Assembly (NCBI GenBank): GCA_023397655.1
Contig: JAEWTW010000028.1
Span: 1 to 64,000 of the forward strand
DNA from: Bacillota bacterium
GTDB taxonomy: Bacteria; Bacillota; Clostridia; Christensenellales; SZUA-584
Reading direction: 5' to 3'
DNA length: 64,000 bases
Below, one piece after another: positions 15,866-24,622 of this stretch. Position 1 is the stretch's first letter. Each line of letters starts with the position of its first letter. The position numbers and the translations under genes are program-made. Below the pieces are notes generated by a model. That model was not told the DNA's origin. It saw nothing but the letters and a program-made list of their open reading frames with translations, and made no database searches.

Positions 15866-18182
15866 AACACTGAAAAACCTGTTCCAGCAGGACAAGGAAA
15901 GGTTCGTCGTTCCGAAAAGCGTTCAGCAGGCCATCCCCATTTCGTGCATTTGGGAGGATGGCATTTTTCTTGTTGGCCGCAATAAGTACGCCCGGACCTT
16001 CAAGTTTACCGACATCAACTATGCCGTAGCTTCCCGTGAGGATAAGGAGGCCATGTTTTTGGAGTACAGCGAGCTTCTGAACTCCTTGGACAGCGGCGCA
16101 ACCACCAAAATCACCATCGCCAACCGCAGGCTCAACAAAGCGGACTTTGAAAAGGCCATACTGATCCCTTACAGGGAGGACGGCTTGGACCTCTACCGCA
16201 AGGAATACAACAAAATGCTCATGGACAAAGCCACCGGCGCGAACAGCATGATGCAGGAAAAGTATGTGACCATCTCCGTGTGCAAAAAGAACATTGAGGA
16301 AGCGAGAAACTACTTCGCCCGCGTTGGCGCTGACCTCATCGCCCACTTCTTGCGCCTGGGTTCCCGCTGCAACGAGATGGACGCCACCGAGAAGCTGAGG
16401 GCGCTGCACGACTTTTACCGAACGGGCGAGGAAACCAGCTTCCGCTTTGAGCTTTCCGAAACCATGCGTAAGGGCCACGATTTCCGGGACTTTATCTGCC
16501 CGGATACCCTTGAGTTTGAAGCGGATCACTTTAAGATGGGCGACCGCTACGGGCGGGTTCTGTTCCTGCGAGAATACGCTTCCTATATTAAAGACGATAT
16601 GGTGACGGAGCTCACCGATCTTAACCGCAACCTCATGCTGAGTATCGACGTGATACCCGTGCCCACAGACGAGGCGGTACGCGAGGTGGAAAACCGCTTG
16701 CTGGGCGTAGAAACCAACATCACCAACTGGCAGCGCAGGCAGAACCAGAACAACAACTTTTCCGCCGTGATACCTTATGATATGGAGCTCCAGCGCAAGG
16801 AGAGCAAGGAGTTTTTGGACGACCTCACCACCCGCGACCAGCGCATGATGTTCGGCGTACTCACGCTGGTGCATACCGCCGACAGCTTAGAGCAGCTTGA
16901 CGCGGACACCGAAGCGCTGCTCACCACGGCCCGCAAGCACCTGTGCCAGTTCGCCACGCTCAAATACCAGCAGATGGACGGGTTGAACACGGCGCTGCCC
17001 ATCGGTCTGCGAAAAATAAACGCGCTGCGGACGCTGACCACCGAAAGCCTGGCGGTGCTCATTCCGTTCAGGGTACAGGAAATCATGGACACGGGCGGCG
17101 TATATTTTGGCGAGAACGCTATCTCTCATAACCTCATCATGTGCAATAAGGCAAAGCTCCTAAACGCCAACGCCTTTCTGCTGGGCGTACCGGGCAGCGG
17201 CAAATCATTCTCTGCCAAGGAGCTGATCGCTTTCCTTGCACTTGCCACCGACGATGATATCCTGGTTTGCGACCCCGAGCGCGAGTACGCCTCCCTGATA
17301 CGTGCCATGGGCGGCGAGGTCATCCGCATTGCGGCAGGCAGTAACGACCACATCAACGCCCTTGATATGGTGGAGGGCTACGGCGACGGCGGTAATCCGG
17401 TCATCGACAAATCCGAGTTTGTCCTTTCCCTGTTTGAACAATTGGATAAGGGCGGCATGGGACCGAAGCAGAAAAGCATCATCGACCGCTGCGTGGAGAA
17501 CGTCTACCGGGCGTTCAAGAAAAGCGGCGATATGCCTACGCTGGTCACGCTGCGTGAGGAATTGTTGGCACAGCCTGAAAAGGAAGCAGCCGACCTTGCG
17601 CTGTCCCTGGAGCTGTTCACCTCCGGCAGCCTCAACGCTTTTGCGCATCCTACCAACGTGGATGTGAACAACCGCATGATTGTGTACGACATCATGGACC
17701 TCGGAAAGCAGCTCAAGACCATGGGCCTGCTGGTCATTACCGACGCCATGCTCAACCGTGTGACGGAAAACTGGGCAGCAGGAAAACGGACACACATCTT
17801 CATCGACGAGTTCCATGTGGTCTTTGAAAATGAACACAGTGGCTCCTTCTTCAATTCTGCGTGGCGCAGGTTCAGAAAAAGAAATGCATATCCCACGGCC
17901 ATTACACAGAATGTGGAGTACATTCTGGATTCTGTGATGGCCAGCACCATGCTCAGTAACTCCGAGTTCATCGTTATGCTCAACCAGGCGGCGAGTGACC
18001 GCGAAAAGCTATCCAAGCTGCTGAGTATTTCCAGCGAACAGATGAGCTATATCACCAACGCGGATGCGGGCTGCGGCCTGATTAAGTATGGTAGCGCTCT
18101 CGTCCCATTTGTCAACAGATTTCCTCGCCAAACCCGGCTCTACAAACTTATGACCACGAAGCCGGGTGAAGAAACGCTGTAG
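15855..18182 (+). CDS. VirB4-like conjugal transfer ATPase (CD1110-type)
   Basis: A 775-residue ATPase. Walker A GVPGSGKSFSAKEL lies near residue 445, Walker B RTHIFIDEFHVVF near residue 645, followed by ITQNVEYIL and SEFIVMLNQA motifs of the VirB4/TraC family. The N-terminal 400 residues are the membrane-associated assembly domain. It powers channel assembly and substrate transfer. AAGGAGGAAATGAAG precedes the start within prgI. A strong hairpin with T-run follows 24 bp after the stop. Confidence 0.9.
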   Translation: MAIKTLKNLFQQDKERFVVPKSVQQAIPISCIWEDGIFLVGRNKYARTFKFTDINYAVASREDKEAMFLEYSELLNSLDSGATTKITIANRRLNKADFEKAILIPYREDGLDLYRKEYNKMLMDKATGANSMMQEKYVTISVCKKNIEEARNYFARVGADLIAHFLRLGSRCNEMDATEKLRALHDFYRTGEETSFRFELSETMRKGHDFRDFICPDTLEFEADHFKMGDRYGRVLFLREYASYIKDDMVTELTDLNRNLMLSIDVIPVPTDEAVREVENRLLGVETNITNWQRRQNQNNNFSAVIPYDMELQRKESKEFLDDLTTRDQRMMFGVLTLVHTADSLEQLDADTEALLTTARKHLCQFATLKYQQMDGLNTALPIGLRKINALRTLTTESLAVLIPFRVQEIMDTGGVYFGENAISHNLIMCNKAKLLNANAFLLGVPGSGKSFSAKELIAFLALATDDDILVCDPEREYASLIRAMGGEVIRIAAGSNDHINALDMVEGYGDGGNPVIDKSEFVLSLFEQLDKGGMGPKQKSIIDRCVENVYRAFKKSGDMPTLVTLREELLAQPEKEAADLALSLELFTSGSLNAFAHPTNVDVNNRMIVYDIMDLGKQLKTMGLLVITDAMLNRVTENWAAGKRTHIFIDEFHVVFENEHSGSFFNSAWRRFRKRNAYPTAITQNVEYILDSVMASTMLSNSEFIVMLNQAASDREKLSKLLSISSEQMSYITNADAGCGLIKYGSALVPFVNRFPRQTRLYKLMTTKPGEETL

Positions 18183-18205
18183 GCCCTTAATTTAATATTT
18201 GATAT

Positions 18206-18243
18206 GGGCGGGTTGCCGGAGCAGCTCGCCCTGTTCCTTTTTT
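18206..18243 (+). terminator. Terminator/attenuator between VirB4 and CD1108-like genes
   Basis: An 11-bp stem (18206-18216 with 18221-18231, two G-U pairs) with a CGGA loop is followed by TGTTCC and six T residues. The next ribosome binding site begins 15 bp later. Confidence 0.7.
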
Positions 18244-18269
18244 CGGAGGCTTTACAGGGAGGTGAGTTT

Positions 18270-20135
18270 TTGAGTAAAACCATAAAAATACGCGAAACCA
18301 TAAAGGACATTCGGGTGTTGGATAAGGCCGGGATTGTCACCGAGCGCATGAAGGATGCCTTTGTGCGCACGAAGGATGGAGCCGCGCGGGCTGGGCAGGA
18401 CGAAAGGGAGCACGCTTCCCCAGCCGAGTATGCTGAGGATAAGATAACGGAGAAAGCCGATAACACCGTGCATGGAGCCGCCCATCAGGTGAAAAAGCAG
18501 GGCGATAGTGCTGTGAGAAAGATAAAAGACGCACGGCACCGCGCCGGGGACGCGAAACGTGCGACGGATTCCACGCACGATCCGGCGGCAGACGGCGTTC
18601 GCCGTCCCTCCAACCCCATTAAAAAACAGGCTTCCGACCTGCCGAAAGAGCAGATGAAAAAGCACGCGCAGGAGAATATGCGCCATTCCAGCGCCCGTGC
18701 CCGGCAATCGGTGGAGCACACCATCAAGGCTATGCAGCGGACCGAAAGGACAATTAAGCAATCCGCACGGTCTGCGGGAAATACGGTCAAGTCTACCGCC
18801 AAGGGTACGGTGAAAACAGCGGGAAAATCTATCAAGACGGCGCAGAGAACGGCCAAAACCACCATCAAGACCACGCAGCAGGCAGCTAAGCTGGCACAGA
18901 AAAGCGCCCAGGCCGCTGCAAAAGCGGCCAGAGCAGCCGCACAGGCCGCGCGTGTTGCCGCAAAGACAGTGGCTGCGGTGGCAAAGGCGGCGGTTAAAGC
19001 CACAATTGCCTTTGTTAAAATGGCGATTGCCGCCATCAAGGGGCTGATTGCGGCCATTGCCGCAGGCGGCTGGGTGGCCGTGGTCGTCATTCTGGTGATT
19101 GTGCTGGTCGGTCTTTTGCTTGGCTCCATATTCGGTATCTTTTTTTCCAATGAAACGGACGGCAAGCCCATGTCCGAGGCAGTCAGGGAGATCAGCGCCG
19201 GATTTCAGGCCAGGATTGACGCAAGGCTTGAACAGCTCAAGGCGGACGGCGACTACGACGAGGTGCAAATTATCTACGAGGGGGATGGAGATGGCGACAG
19301 TGCTCATGTCAATAACTGGAGCGACGTACTGGCCGTATACGCCGTCCTGCTTAATACCGACGCCGAGGCGGGCACCGAGGTTGTGACCATTACGCCGGAA
19401 AAGCTGGAAAAGCTCAAGGCGTATTTTGAGGATATGAACCGGGTGACATACAGCACGGAAGTGCAGTCGGAAACGCATACCGAGGTGAACGACGACGGCG
19501 AGGAGGAAACCGTCACCACTACGACGCTTATCATCCACGTCCGTATCACCAGCCTATCCTACGAGGAAGCAGCAGACTTTTATAATATGAACGGAGATCA
19601 GCGCGAGCTTCTAGATGAGCTAATGCAGCCCGAATACGCTGCTCTGTTCGCCGCTATCACCGGCGTGGACGTGTGGGACGGCGCGAACATGACCGAGATC
19701 GTGTCCGGCCTGCCCGTCGGCACGACCGGTACAGAGGTGGTCAAAGCCGGGCTGACCAAGGTGGGATGCCCGTATGTATGGGGCGCAAGCGGCCCGAATA
19801 AGTTCGACTGCTCAGGGTTCGCTTATTGGTGCCTTAGCCAGACAAGCTCGCCCCTGGGCGCGTCCCGCACCAACGCAGCGGGACAGGCCAAATGGTGCTA
19901 CAACAACGGCTATATGGTGGGTCGGAGCGAGCTTCAAGCCGGCGACCTGGTGTTCTGGCAGAATCTTGGTTGCGAGGGTTGTAGTAGATGGAATGAAATC
20001 CACCACGTTGGCATTTATGTGGGTGATGGCAAGGTCATGGAGGCCAGTTCCTCCAAAGGGCGCGTGCTGGTGCGTGATCTGTGGGAAAGCGGCAGCTATC
20101 CTATTTGGGGATTCGGACGGCCATACACAGAATAG
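18270..20135 (+). CDS. CD1108-family cell-wall hydrolase, NlpC/P60 domain
   Basis: A 621-residue protein. The TTG at 18270 is chosen because GGGAGGTGAGTTTT precedes it. Residues 1-130 are charged; about 130-255 form a long Ala/Lys/Thr-rich helix with repeated AAK/TAK units; one membrane segment (GGWVAVVVILVIVLVGLLLG) follows. The C-terminal 130 residues are NlpC/P60 with catalytic DCSGFAYW and HHVGIYVGDG. The family cuts peptidoglycan peptides to let the transfer channel pass (VirB1-like role). In related elements DUF4315, DUF4366 and topoisomerase III genes often follow; none does here. Confidence 0.85.
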   Translation: MSKTIKIRETIKDIRVLDKAGIVTERMKDAFVRTKDGAARAGQDEREHASPAEYAEDKITEKADNTVHGAAHQVKKQGDSAVRKIKDARHRAGDAKRATDSTHDPAADGVRRPSNPIKKQASDLPKEQMKKHAQENMRHSSARARQSVEHTIKAMQRTERTIKQSARSAGNTVKSTAKGTVKTAGKSIKTAQRTAKTTIKTTQQAAKLAQKSAQAAAKAARAAAQAARVAAKTVAAVAKAAVKATIAFVKMAIAAIKGLIAAIAAGGWVAVVVILVIVLVGLLLGSIFGIFFSNETDGKPMSEAVREISAGFQARIDARLEQLKADGDYDEVQIIYEGDGDGDSAHVNNWSDVLAVYAVLLNTDAEAGTEVVTITPEKLEKLKAYFEDMNRVTYSTEVQSETHTEVNDDGEEETVTTTTLIIHVRITSLSYEEAADFYNMNGDQRELLDELMQPEYAALFAAITGVDVWDGANMTEIVSGLPVGTTGTEVVKAGLTKVGCPYVWGASGPNKFDCSGFAYWCLSQTSSPLGASRTNAAGQAKWCYNNGYMVGRSELQAGDLVFWQNLGCEGCSRWNEIHHVGIYVGDGKVMEASSSKGRVLVRDLWESGSYPIWGFGRPYTE

Positions 20136-20152
20136 AAGGCACGGCAAAAAAG

Positions 20153-20180
20153 GAAGGTTGGGTGGAAACACCCAGCCTTC
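20153..20180 (+). terminator. Hairpin at the end of the conjugation operon
   Basis: GAAGGTTGGGTG (20153-20164) pairs with CACCCAGCCTTC (20169-20180) around a GAAA tetraloop. A T-rich stretch begins about 15 bases later. It probably ends the transfer operon. Bases 20181-20401 hold no gene that I can support. Confidence 0.55.
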
Positions 20181-20401
20181 TCGCGCCGTTTCCGTATTTC
20201 TTTTATTTTTCTGTTGATTTACTAGAGCAATCAGTTCAGTGTTCTTTTCCTCGTTTTGTGGAAAGAGGAACTCGTCCAGCGATATGCTTTTAGGCTAAGT
20301 TGTAGCATAATATCACCTCTGCTTTTAGTCTGAATAAAAAAGCAGATTATGCGCTGGCAGGTGTGGAAGATTTATGTATTTTAAGAAAAATAAAAAGTAT
20401 T

Positions 20402-21103
20402 TTATATATCTTTATCATAGACAATTACCTGATTTTTACCTATATTTTTAGCTTTAACCATCGCCAAATCACTGACTTTGATAAGCTGGTCGAAAGAAAG
20501 AGCATCTTCAGGCATGGATGCAACTCCTGCCGAAACCGTAATGGACGGGTATGGCGCGTTATCGTAGTCACGAATGCTTTGAACGATATTTTGTGCTATT
20601 TTTCCAGCTTCTCTTTTTTCGCATTCAGGCAGAATGATAATAATCTCATCACCACCAAACCTATAAGCTGAGTCGGTGTGCCGTATATTATTTTTTATGC
20701 CATTTGCACAAACTTTCAAAATATTATCGCCAATCTGATGGCCATAAACATTATTAAACTCCCTAAAATTATCAATATCCATAAAAATCATTGAGTAGAC
20801 GCCATTGGGACTTAACTGGATTATATCGCAGTTAAAGGCATTCCTATTTAGAAGCTCGGTTAATTTGTCTTTTCGTATTTCTTTATTTAGCTTTTTGTTT
20901 TTGATATCTATTCGGCTGTATTTATTTACATATATAAGGAATATGACTGAGTTAAAAACGCCGAATATAAGGCCCATCATGATGCTGTGAATGAGAATAT
21001 TACCACCGCTGAAAGGTAAAATAGTCCAATACAGAACCAGCGCTAATATAACACTGAATATTATCATTGAAAGAAATAAAGCGGCTTTGATTCTCTTTCT
21101 CAT
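20402..21103 (-). CDS. Membrane-bound diguanylate cyclase (GGDEF)
   Basis: A 233-residue protein with two N-terminal membrane segments (LFLSMIIFSVILALVLYWTI; SIMMGLIFGVFNSVIFLIYV) and a GGDEF domain from about residue 75. The active loop reads RFGGDEI, with Ile instead of the usual Phe. An RHTD sequence exactly five residues before it matches the product-inhibition I-site RxxD. It should make c-di-GMP from two GTP at the inner membrane. AAGGAGAGGC precedes the start. A close paralog lies at 21944-22630 with a convergent HD gene between, suggesting a local duplication. Confidence 0.85.
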   Translation of the reverse strand: MRKRIKAALFLSMIIFSVILALVLYWTILPFSGGNILIHSIMMGLIFGVFNSVIFLIYVNKYSRIDIKNKKLNKEIRKDKLTELLNRNAFNCDIIQLSPNGVYSMIFMDIDNFREFNNVYGHQIGDNILKVCANGIKNNIRHTDSAYRFGGDEIIIILPECEKREAGKIAQNIVQSIRDYDNAPYPSITVSAGVASMPEDALSFDQLIKVSDLAMVKAKNIGKNQVIVYDKDI

Positions 21104-21319
21104 GTTTGCCTCTCCTTGGATGCTATGTATCCTTTAACTACCTTATAAACATAATAACTAACCTTTGTCAAATGTACGTTTTTAGTATCCCCAAATTCGT
21201 AATTTTTGTTTTACTTATAAAAGTACCCAGAGGCCTTACACATAGCCAGGACTGCCGATCTTGTATTATAATAGCTATTATGGCAAGGGCTAATATGCAT
21301 AGAAGAGGAGGAACAGTTC

Positions 21320-21910
21320 ATGCAGGAAAGGTTATTACAGCAAATAAAATTTATTACTGAAATAGATAAACTTAAACAGGTATTCAGGCAAAACATCGTT
21401 ATTGGTACAAAAAGAAATGAAAATGATGCAGAACATTCATGGCATTTGGCTGTTATGGCTATGATTTTTTCTGAGTATTCCATCGAGAAGAATATTGACA
21501 TCTTTAAGGTTATTAAGATGCTATTGATCCACGACCTTGTGGAGATCGACGCTGGCGACACCTTTTGTTATGATGAAAAAGGATATGAGGATAAGGATGA
21601 ACGTGAACAAAAAGCAGCCCAAAGACTGTTCAATATCCTTCCTTTTGATCAAGCCCACGAATTTTATAAACTATGGCAGGAGTTTGAAAAGTTACGGACA
21701 CCAGAATCGAGATTTGCTGCTTGCCTTGACAGGTTGCAACCTTTAATATTGAACTATAATACCCATGGACATACATGGAAAAAACCAGGAGTTACAAGTG
21801 AGAAGGTGCTGAAAAGAAACGGCCTCTTGAAGGAGAATGCACCTGAACTTTGGAAATATATGATAGAAGTTATAGAGGACGCAATAACGAAAGGTTACCT
21901 TAAACGCTAA
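21320..21910 (+). CDS. HD-domain hydrolase (YfbR/HDDC2-like)
   Basis: A 196-residue soluble protein. Metal-binding motifs are AEHSWHLAVMAM near residue 36 and LLIHDLVEIDAGD near residue 72, with a later Asp in CLDRLQPL, the arrangement of YfbR/HDDC2-type 5'-deoxynucleotidases. These dephosphorylate nucleoside monophosphates; the exact substrate cannot be read. AGAAGAGGAGGAACAG precedes the start. It stands between two minus-strand GGDEF genes, so a link to nucleotide second-messenger turnover is possible but unproven. Confidence 0.75.
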   Translation: MQERLLQQIKFITEIDKLKQVFRQNIVIGTKRNENDAEHSWHLAVMAMIFSEYSIEKNIDIFKVIKMLLIHDLVEIDAGDTFCYDEKGYEDKDEREQKAAQRLFNILPFDQAHEFYKLWQEFEKLRTPESRFAACLDRLQPLILNYNTHGHTWKKPGVTSEKVLKRNGLLKENAPELWKYMIEVIEDAITKGYLKR

Positions 21911-21943
21911 ACAACAAAGTAATATAAAACTGAACATCAGGTT

Positions 21944-22630
21944 TTATGCCATAAATGCCTGATTTTTACCGATGTTTTTTGCTTTTACCATTGCCAAATC
22001 ACTGACTTTTATGAGTTGATCGAAAGATTGAGCATCCTCCGGCATGGAAGCGATACCTGCCGATGCAGCTATGGGCGGATAGGGTGCGTTGTCATAGCTG
22101 TGGATACTTTCAATGATACTTTGCGCTATTATGGCAGCTTCTTTCTTCTCGCAATCAGGTAAAAGCACAACGATTTCATCACCGCCGTATCGATATGCAA
22201 AATCAGTATGCCTAATGCTATTCTTAATAATATTTGCACAATCGGCAAGTATCTTATCCCCAATCTGATGACCATGAATATTATTAAATTCTCTAAAATT
22301 ATCTATATCCAGAAAAATCATGGAATAAACGGTTTTAGGATTGAAACAACGAATATCGTTGTCCAAAGCATGCCGATTGTATAATGAGGTTAACTTATCC
22401 CTCCGTATCTCGATATCCAGTTTTTGATTTTTGGCCTTAGCATCACTGTATATTTTCAAAAAGATAAGGGCAATAATAGAATTAAAAAGACCAAAGATAG
22501 CCCCCATAATGATACAGTGCATGAGAAAGTTTTCACTCACCGTCATAATGACCCAATACAGGACAAGCCCAAATAAAACGCCAAACGCTACCATAGATAG
22601 AACTAAGATGATCACCAGTTTTTTTATCAT
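21944..22630 (-). CDS. Membrane-bound diguanylate cyclase (GGDEF), paralog
   Basis: A 228-residue paralog of the protein at 20402-21103: two N-terminal membrane segments, a GGDEI active loop (RYGGDEI) and an RHTD I-site five residues before it. The C-terminal SFDQLIKVSDLAMVKAKNIG is almost identical in both. The start overlaps the stop of the upstream HD-GYP gene by 4 bp (ATGA), so cyclase and phosphodiesterase are co-translated. The pairing suggests local, opposed control of c-di-GMP. Confidence 0.85.
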   Translation of the reverse strand: MIKKLVIILVLSMVAFGVLFGLVLYWVIMTVSENFLMHCIIMGAIFGLFNSIIALIFLKIYSDAKAKNQKLDIEIRRDKLTSLYNRHALDNDIRCFNPKTVYSMIFLDIDNFREFNNIHGHQIGDKILADCANIIKNSIRHTDFAYRYGGDEIVVLLPDCEKKEAAIIAQSIIESIHSYDNAPYPPIAASAGIASMPEDAQSFDQLIKVSDLAMVKAKNIGKNQAFMA

Positions 22631-23904
22631 ATAACCTCCTCGTATGCCGAATTCGTATTGTTTCTTATAAATCTCTCAATCTCCATAAATCTGTCCACCA
22701 ATGATCCATCCAATTGAGAACCTTTATTTGTAAGTATTTCCTGAATGGCTGCATCATGATTAAATGCCTTTCGATATGGCCTGTCGGTCGTCATGGCATC
22801 ATAGGTATCTGCAATTGCGATAATCCTTGCTCCAAGCGGAATTTCTTCACCTTTTATACCAGCGGGATACCCATTTCCGCAGTATCTTTCGTGATGATGA
22901 CGGATGATCGGCAAGGCTTCCGCAAGAAAATCTATATTCTCGAGTATGTTCACGCCTATATCCGGATGTTTCTTGATGTGCTCATATTCATCATCAGACA
23001 GCTTCCCATGTTTGTTCAATATGCGGTCAGGCACCCCGATTTTGCCGATATCGTGGAATAGAGCGGCATATTCAAGGATTCGGGTCTCCTTCTTTGGCAT
23101 ATCCAGTTCTTTACTCAAGAGAAGGGCTATTCTTGTTACTCTGGAAGAGTGTCCGGCTGTATAGGGGTCTCTGGCGTCAACAGCGTTAGAAAGTGCGCTT
23201 ATAGAGCTCTTATATGAATTCTCGAGTCTCTTATAGGCCGTTTCTATCTCGGCTTTTTGTTTTGTAAGTTCCTCATTTTGATTAAACAGTATCGTAGATG
23301 CTTTATGTAAAACACCAGTAAGCAGCATAAACAAAACAAGCAACCCTCCGGATAGGGTTAATACAACAGTCTGAATGATCATGCTCACATGAGCACTGAT
23401 GGTCTCTTCCGGTATTTGGAAAACTAATACCCCCTCTACCTTCCCGTTGAACAATACCGGTTCATAAATGTTGAAAAAGAATTTACCCTCTTTTCCTTTA
23501 CTGAGCCAGTAAACACTGGATATAGAAAATGGTATTTCTCCATGTAATATGCGATCCAAGTTAACGTCCGTTTCTCTTTCGGCAAAATCTGAATTACCAG
23601 TTAAAATGACTTCCTTATGGCTATTGAGCAAAGCAACAGATTTTATGCCGTATGAGTCCATTAAATCAGATAGCTCAGATTTAATGCGTATCTCCTTACT
23701 ATCTGATATTGGACTATCCAAATCGGCTGCTATCAAGTTTTTGTTTATCACATTATTGACAGCAAACTGTGATGCTTCCTCTACATTTGCCATCCTGTCA
23801 TCTCTGATATGTCCGGAAATTATTAAGGACAATATCAGACCAGTTAATATAAAAGCAATTATACTAAAAAGCGTAAAAGTTTTTATTAATGCATATTTCT
23901 TCAT
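22627..23904 (-). CDS. Membrane sensor HD-GYP phosphodiesterase
   Basis: A 425-residue protein. An N-terminal membrane segment (residues 8-30), an extracytoplasmic sensor-like domain (about 31-175) and a second membrane segment (about 176-200) lead through a coiled coil into an HD-GYP domain. Visible motifs: AGHSSRVTRIA, FHDIGKIGVPD, RHHHERYCGNGYP and DTYDAMTTDRPYR, all complete. It should hydrolyse c-di-GMP in response to an external signal. It is first in a two-gene operon with a GGDEF cyclase. Confidence 0.88.
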   Translation of the reverse strand: MKKYALIKTFTLFSIIAFILTGLILSLIISGHIRDDRMANVEEASQFAVNNVINKNLIAADLDSPISDSKEIRIKSELSDLMDSYGIKSVALLNSHKEVILTGNSDFAERETDVNLDRILHGEIPFSISSVYWLSKGKEGKFFFNIYEPVLFNGKVEGVLVFQIPEETISAHVSMIIQTVVLTLSGGLLVLFMLLTGVLHKASTILFNQNEELTKQKAEIETAYKRLENSYKSSISALSNAVDARDPYTAGHSSRVTRIALLLSKELDMPKKETRILEYAALFHDIGKIGVPDRILNKHGKLSDDEYEHIKKHPDIGVNILENIDFLAEALPIIRHHHERYCGNGYPAGIKGEEIPLGARIIAIADTYDAMTTDRPYRKAFNHDAAIQEILTNKGSQLDGSLVDRFMEIERFIRNNTNSAYEEVI

Positions 23905-24174
23905 ATAACCCCTTCATTCGTATATAATCCCTTATCAACATTGCTTTTCCGTTGAAGATTGGGAATTTAATCCCTTTTATTCTATCATCATGATCCACCT
24001 CATTTCAATTCAAAGATCTCTTAATTATAGACTATAGATCGATAAAAATTCGATTATATATAGGACGGTAAATGTATCGGGAACATAAAATTTCAGTATT
24101 AAAAAAACCGGCATTCATAGGGTTATCACCCACAGGTACAATTACTGAACCGAGGGGTAACCGGTACGGGGCAA

Positions 24175-24226
24175 CAAAAAAGCAGACATCCATTCACAAC
24201 TATGTGACTGGATGTCTGCTTTTTTA
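24175..24226. terminator. Strong bidirectional intrinsic terminator
   Basis: AGCAGACATCCA (24181-24192) pairs with TGGATGTCTGCT (24209-24220), flanked by six A residues on the left and a T-run on the right, so it can act in both directions. Confidence 0.75.
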
Positions 24227-24233
24227 TAAAATA

Positions 24234-24368
24234 TTAATTTTGCGCTCTCGAAATAGTAACAGCCGTGCATATCAATAAAACAACACCGCTGAATATAAAC
24301 GGCAATACAAATATCAGTGCCATATCTGCAACCTTTGTCCCACCGTTTATAAGATGGAAAATAACCAT
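24234..24368 (-). pseudogene. C-terminal remnant of a small membrane protein
   Basis: The minus frame reads MVIFHLINGG followed by a hydrophobic segment (ALIFVLPFIFSGVVLLIC) and ends TISRAQN. The hydrophobic pattern continues upstream (FSFGSF) until an in-frame TGA at about 24390, and no ribosome binding site precedes the ATG. It looks like the tail of a decayed membrane protein gene. Confidence 0.3.
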
Positions 24369-24502
24369 TAAAAAGCTGCCGAAGCTGAATCATTCCGCCG
24401 CTCTTTCCTTAAATAAAGCGACAGCACAACCGGACACTCACAGAAAAAGCAATATGACAAAAGTCAGAAGTTGCATGTCAAGAGAGTGTAAAATCAATAC
24501 CC

Positions 24503-24616
24503 TCAGACACGCCTTAGCCGATGAAGAAAAAATAGGAATACAGCGAATGATACAAAACCGACCAACAGCGTAAGCCACTTAAGAGGTTTTATATAACCGC
24601 AACATGGTTTTGTCAT
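24503..24616 (-). CDS. 37-residue membrane peptide after PadR (uncertain)
   Basis: ATG at 24616 begins 7 bp after the PadR stop. The peptide is MTKPCCGYIKPLKWL plus a hydrophobic segment (LLVGFVSFAVFLFFL) and a basic end. It could be a genuine small membrane protein of the padR operon or the 5' part of a decayed gene together with the remnant at 24234-24368. The ribosome binding site is weak. Confidence 0.35.
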   Translation of the reverse strand: MTKPCCGYIKPLKWLTLLVGFVSFAVFLFFLHRLRRV

Positions 24617-24622
24617 CTTCTT

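Larger units (their letters stand above)
23905..24502. other. Non-coding stretch with terminator and a gene remnant
   Basis: Bases 23905-24070 are AT-rich upstream sequence of the HD-GYP gene. Bases 24100-24175 are GC-richer with short repeats (GGTAC, GGGGTAACCGG) and run straight into a strong terminator. Bases 24234-24368 hold a membrane-protein remnant. I see no intact gene. Confidence 0.5.

Noticed and set aside
18600..19000. Repetitive Ala/Lys/Thr-rich DNA as a tandem repeat array
   Set aside because: It encodes a helical low-complexity segment of the NlpC/P60 protein, and the units are not true DNA repeats.
24100..24226. Assignment of a named riboswitch class
   Set aside because: I compared it by eye with c-di-GMP-I and -II, c-di-AMP, SAM, TPP, FMN, fluoride, ZTP and guanidine classes and found no convincing match.
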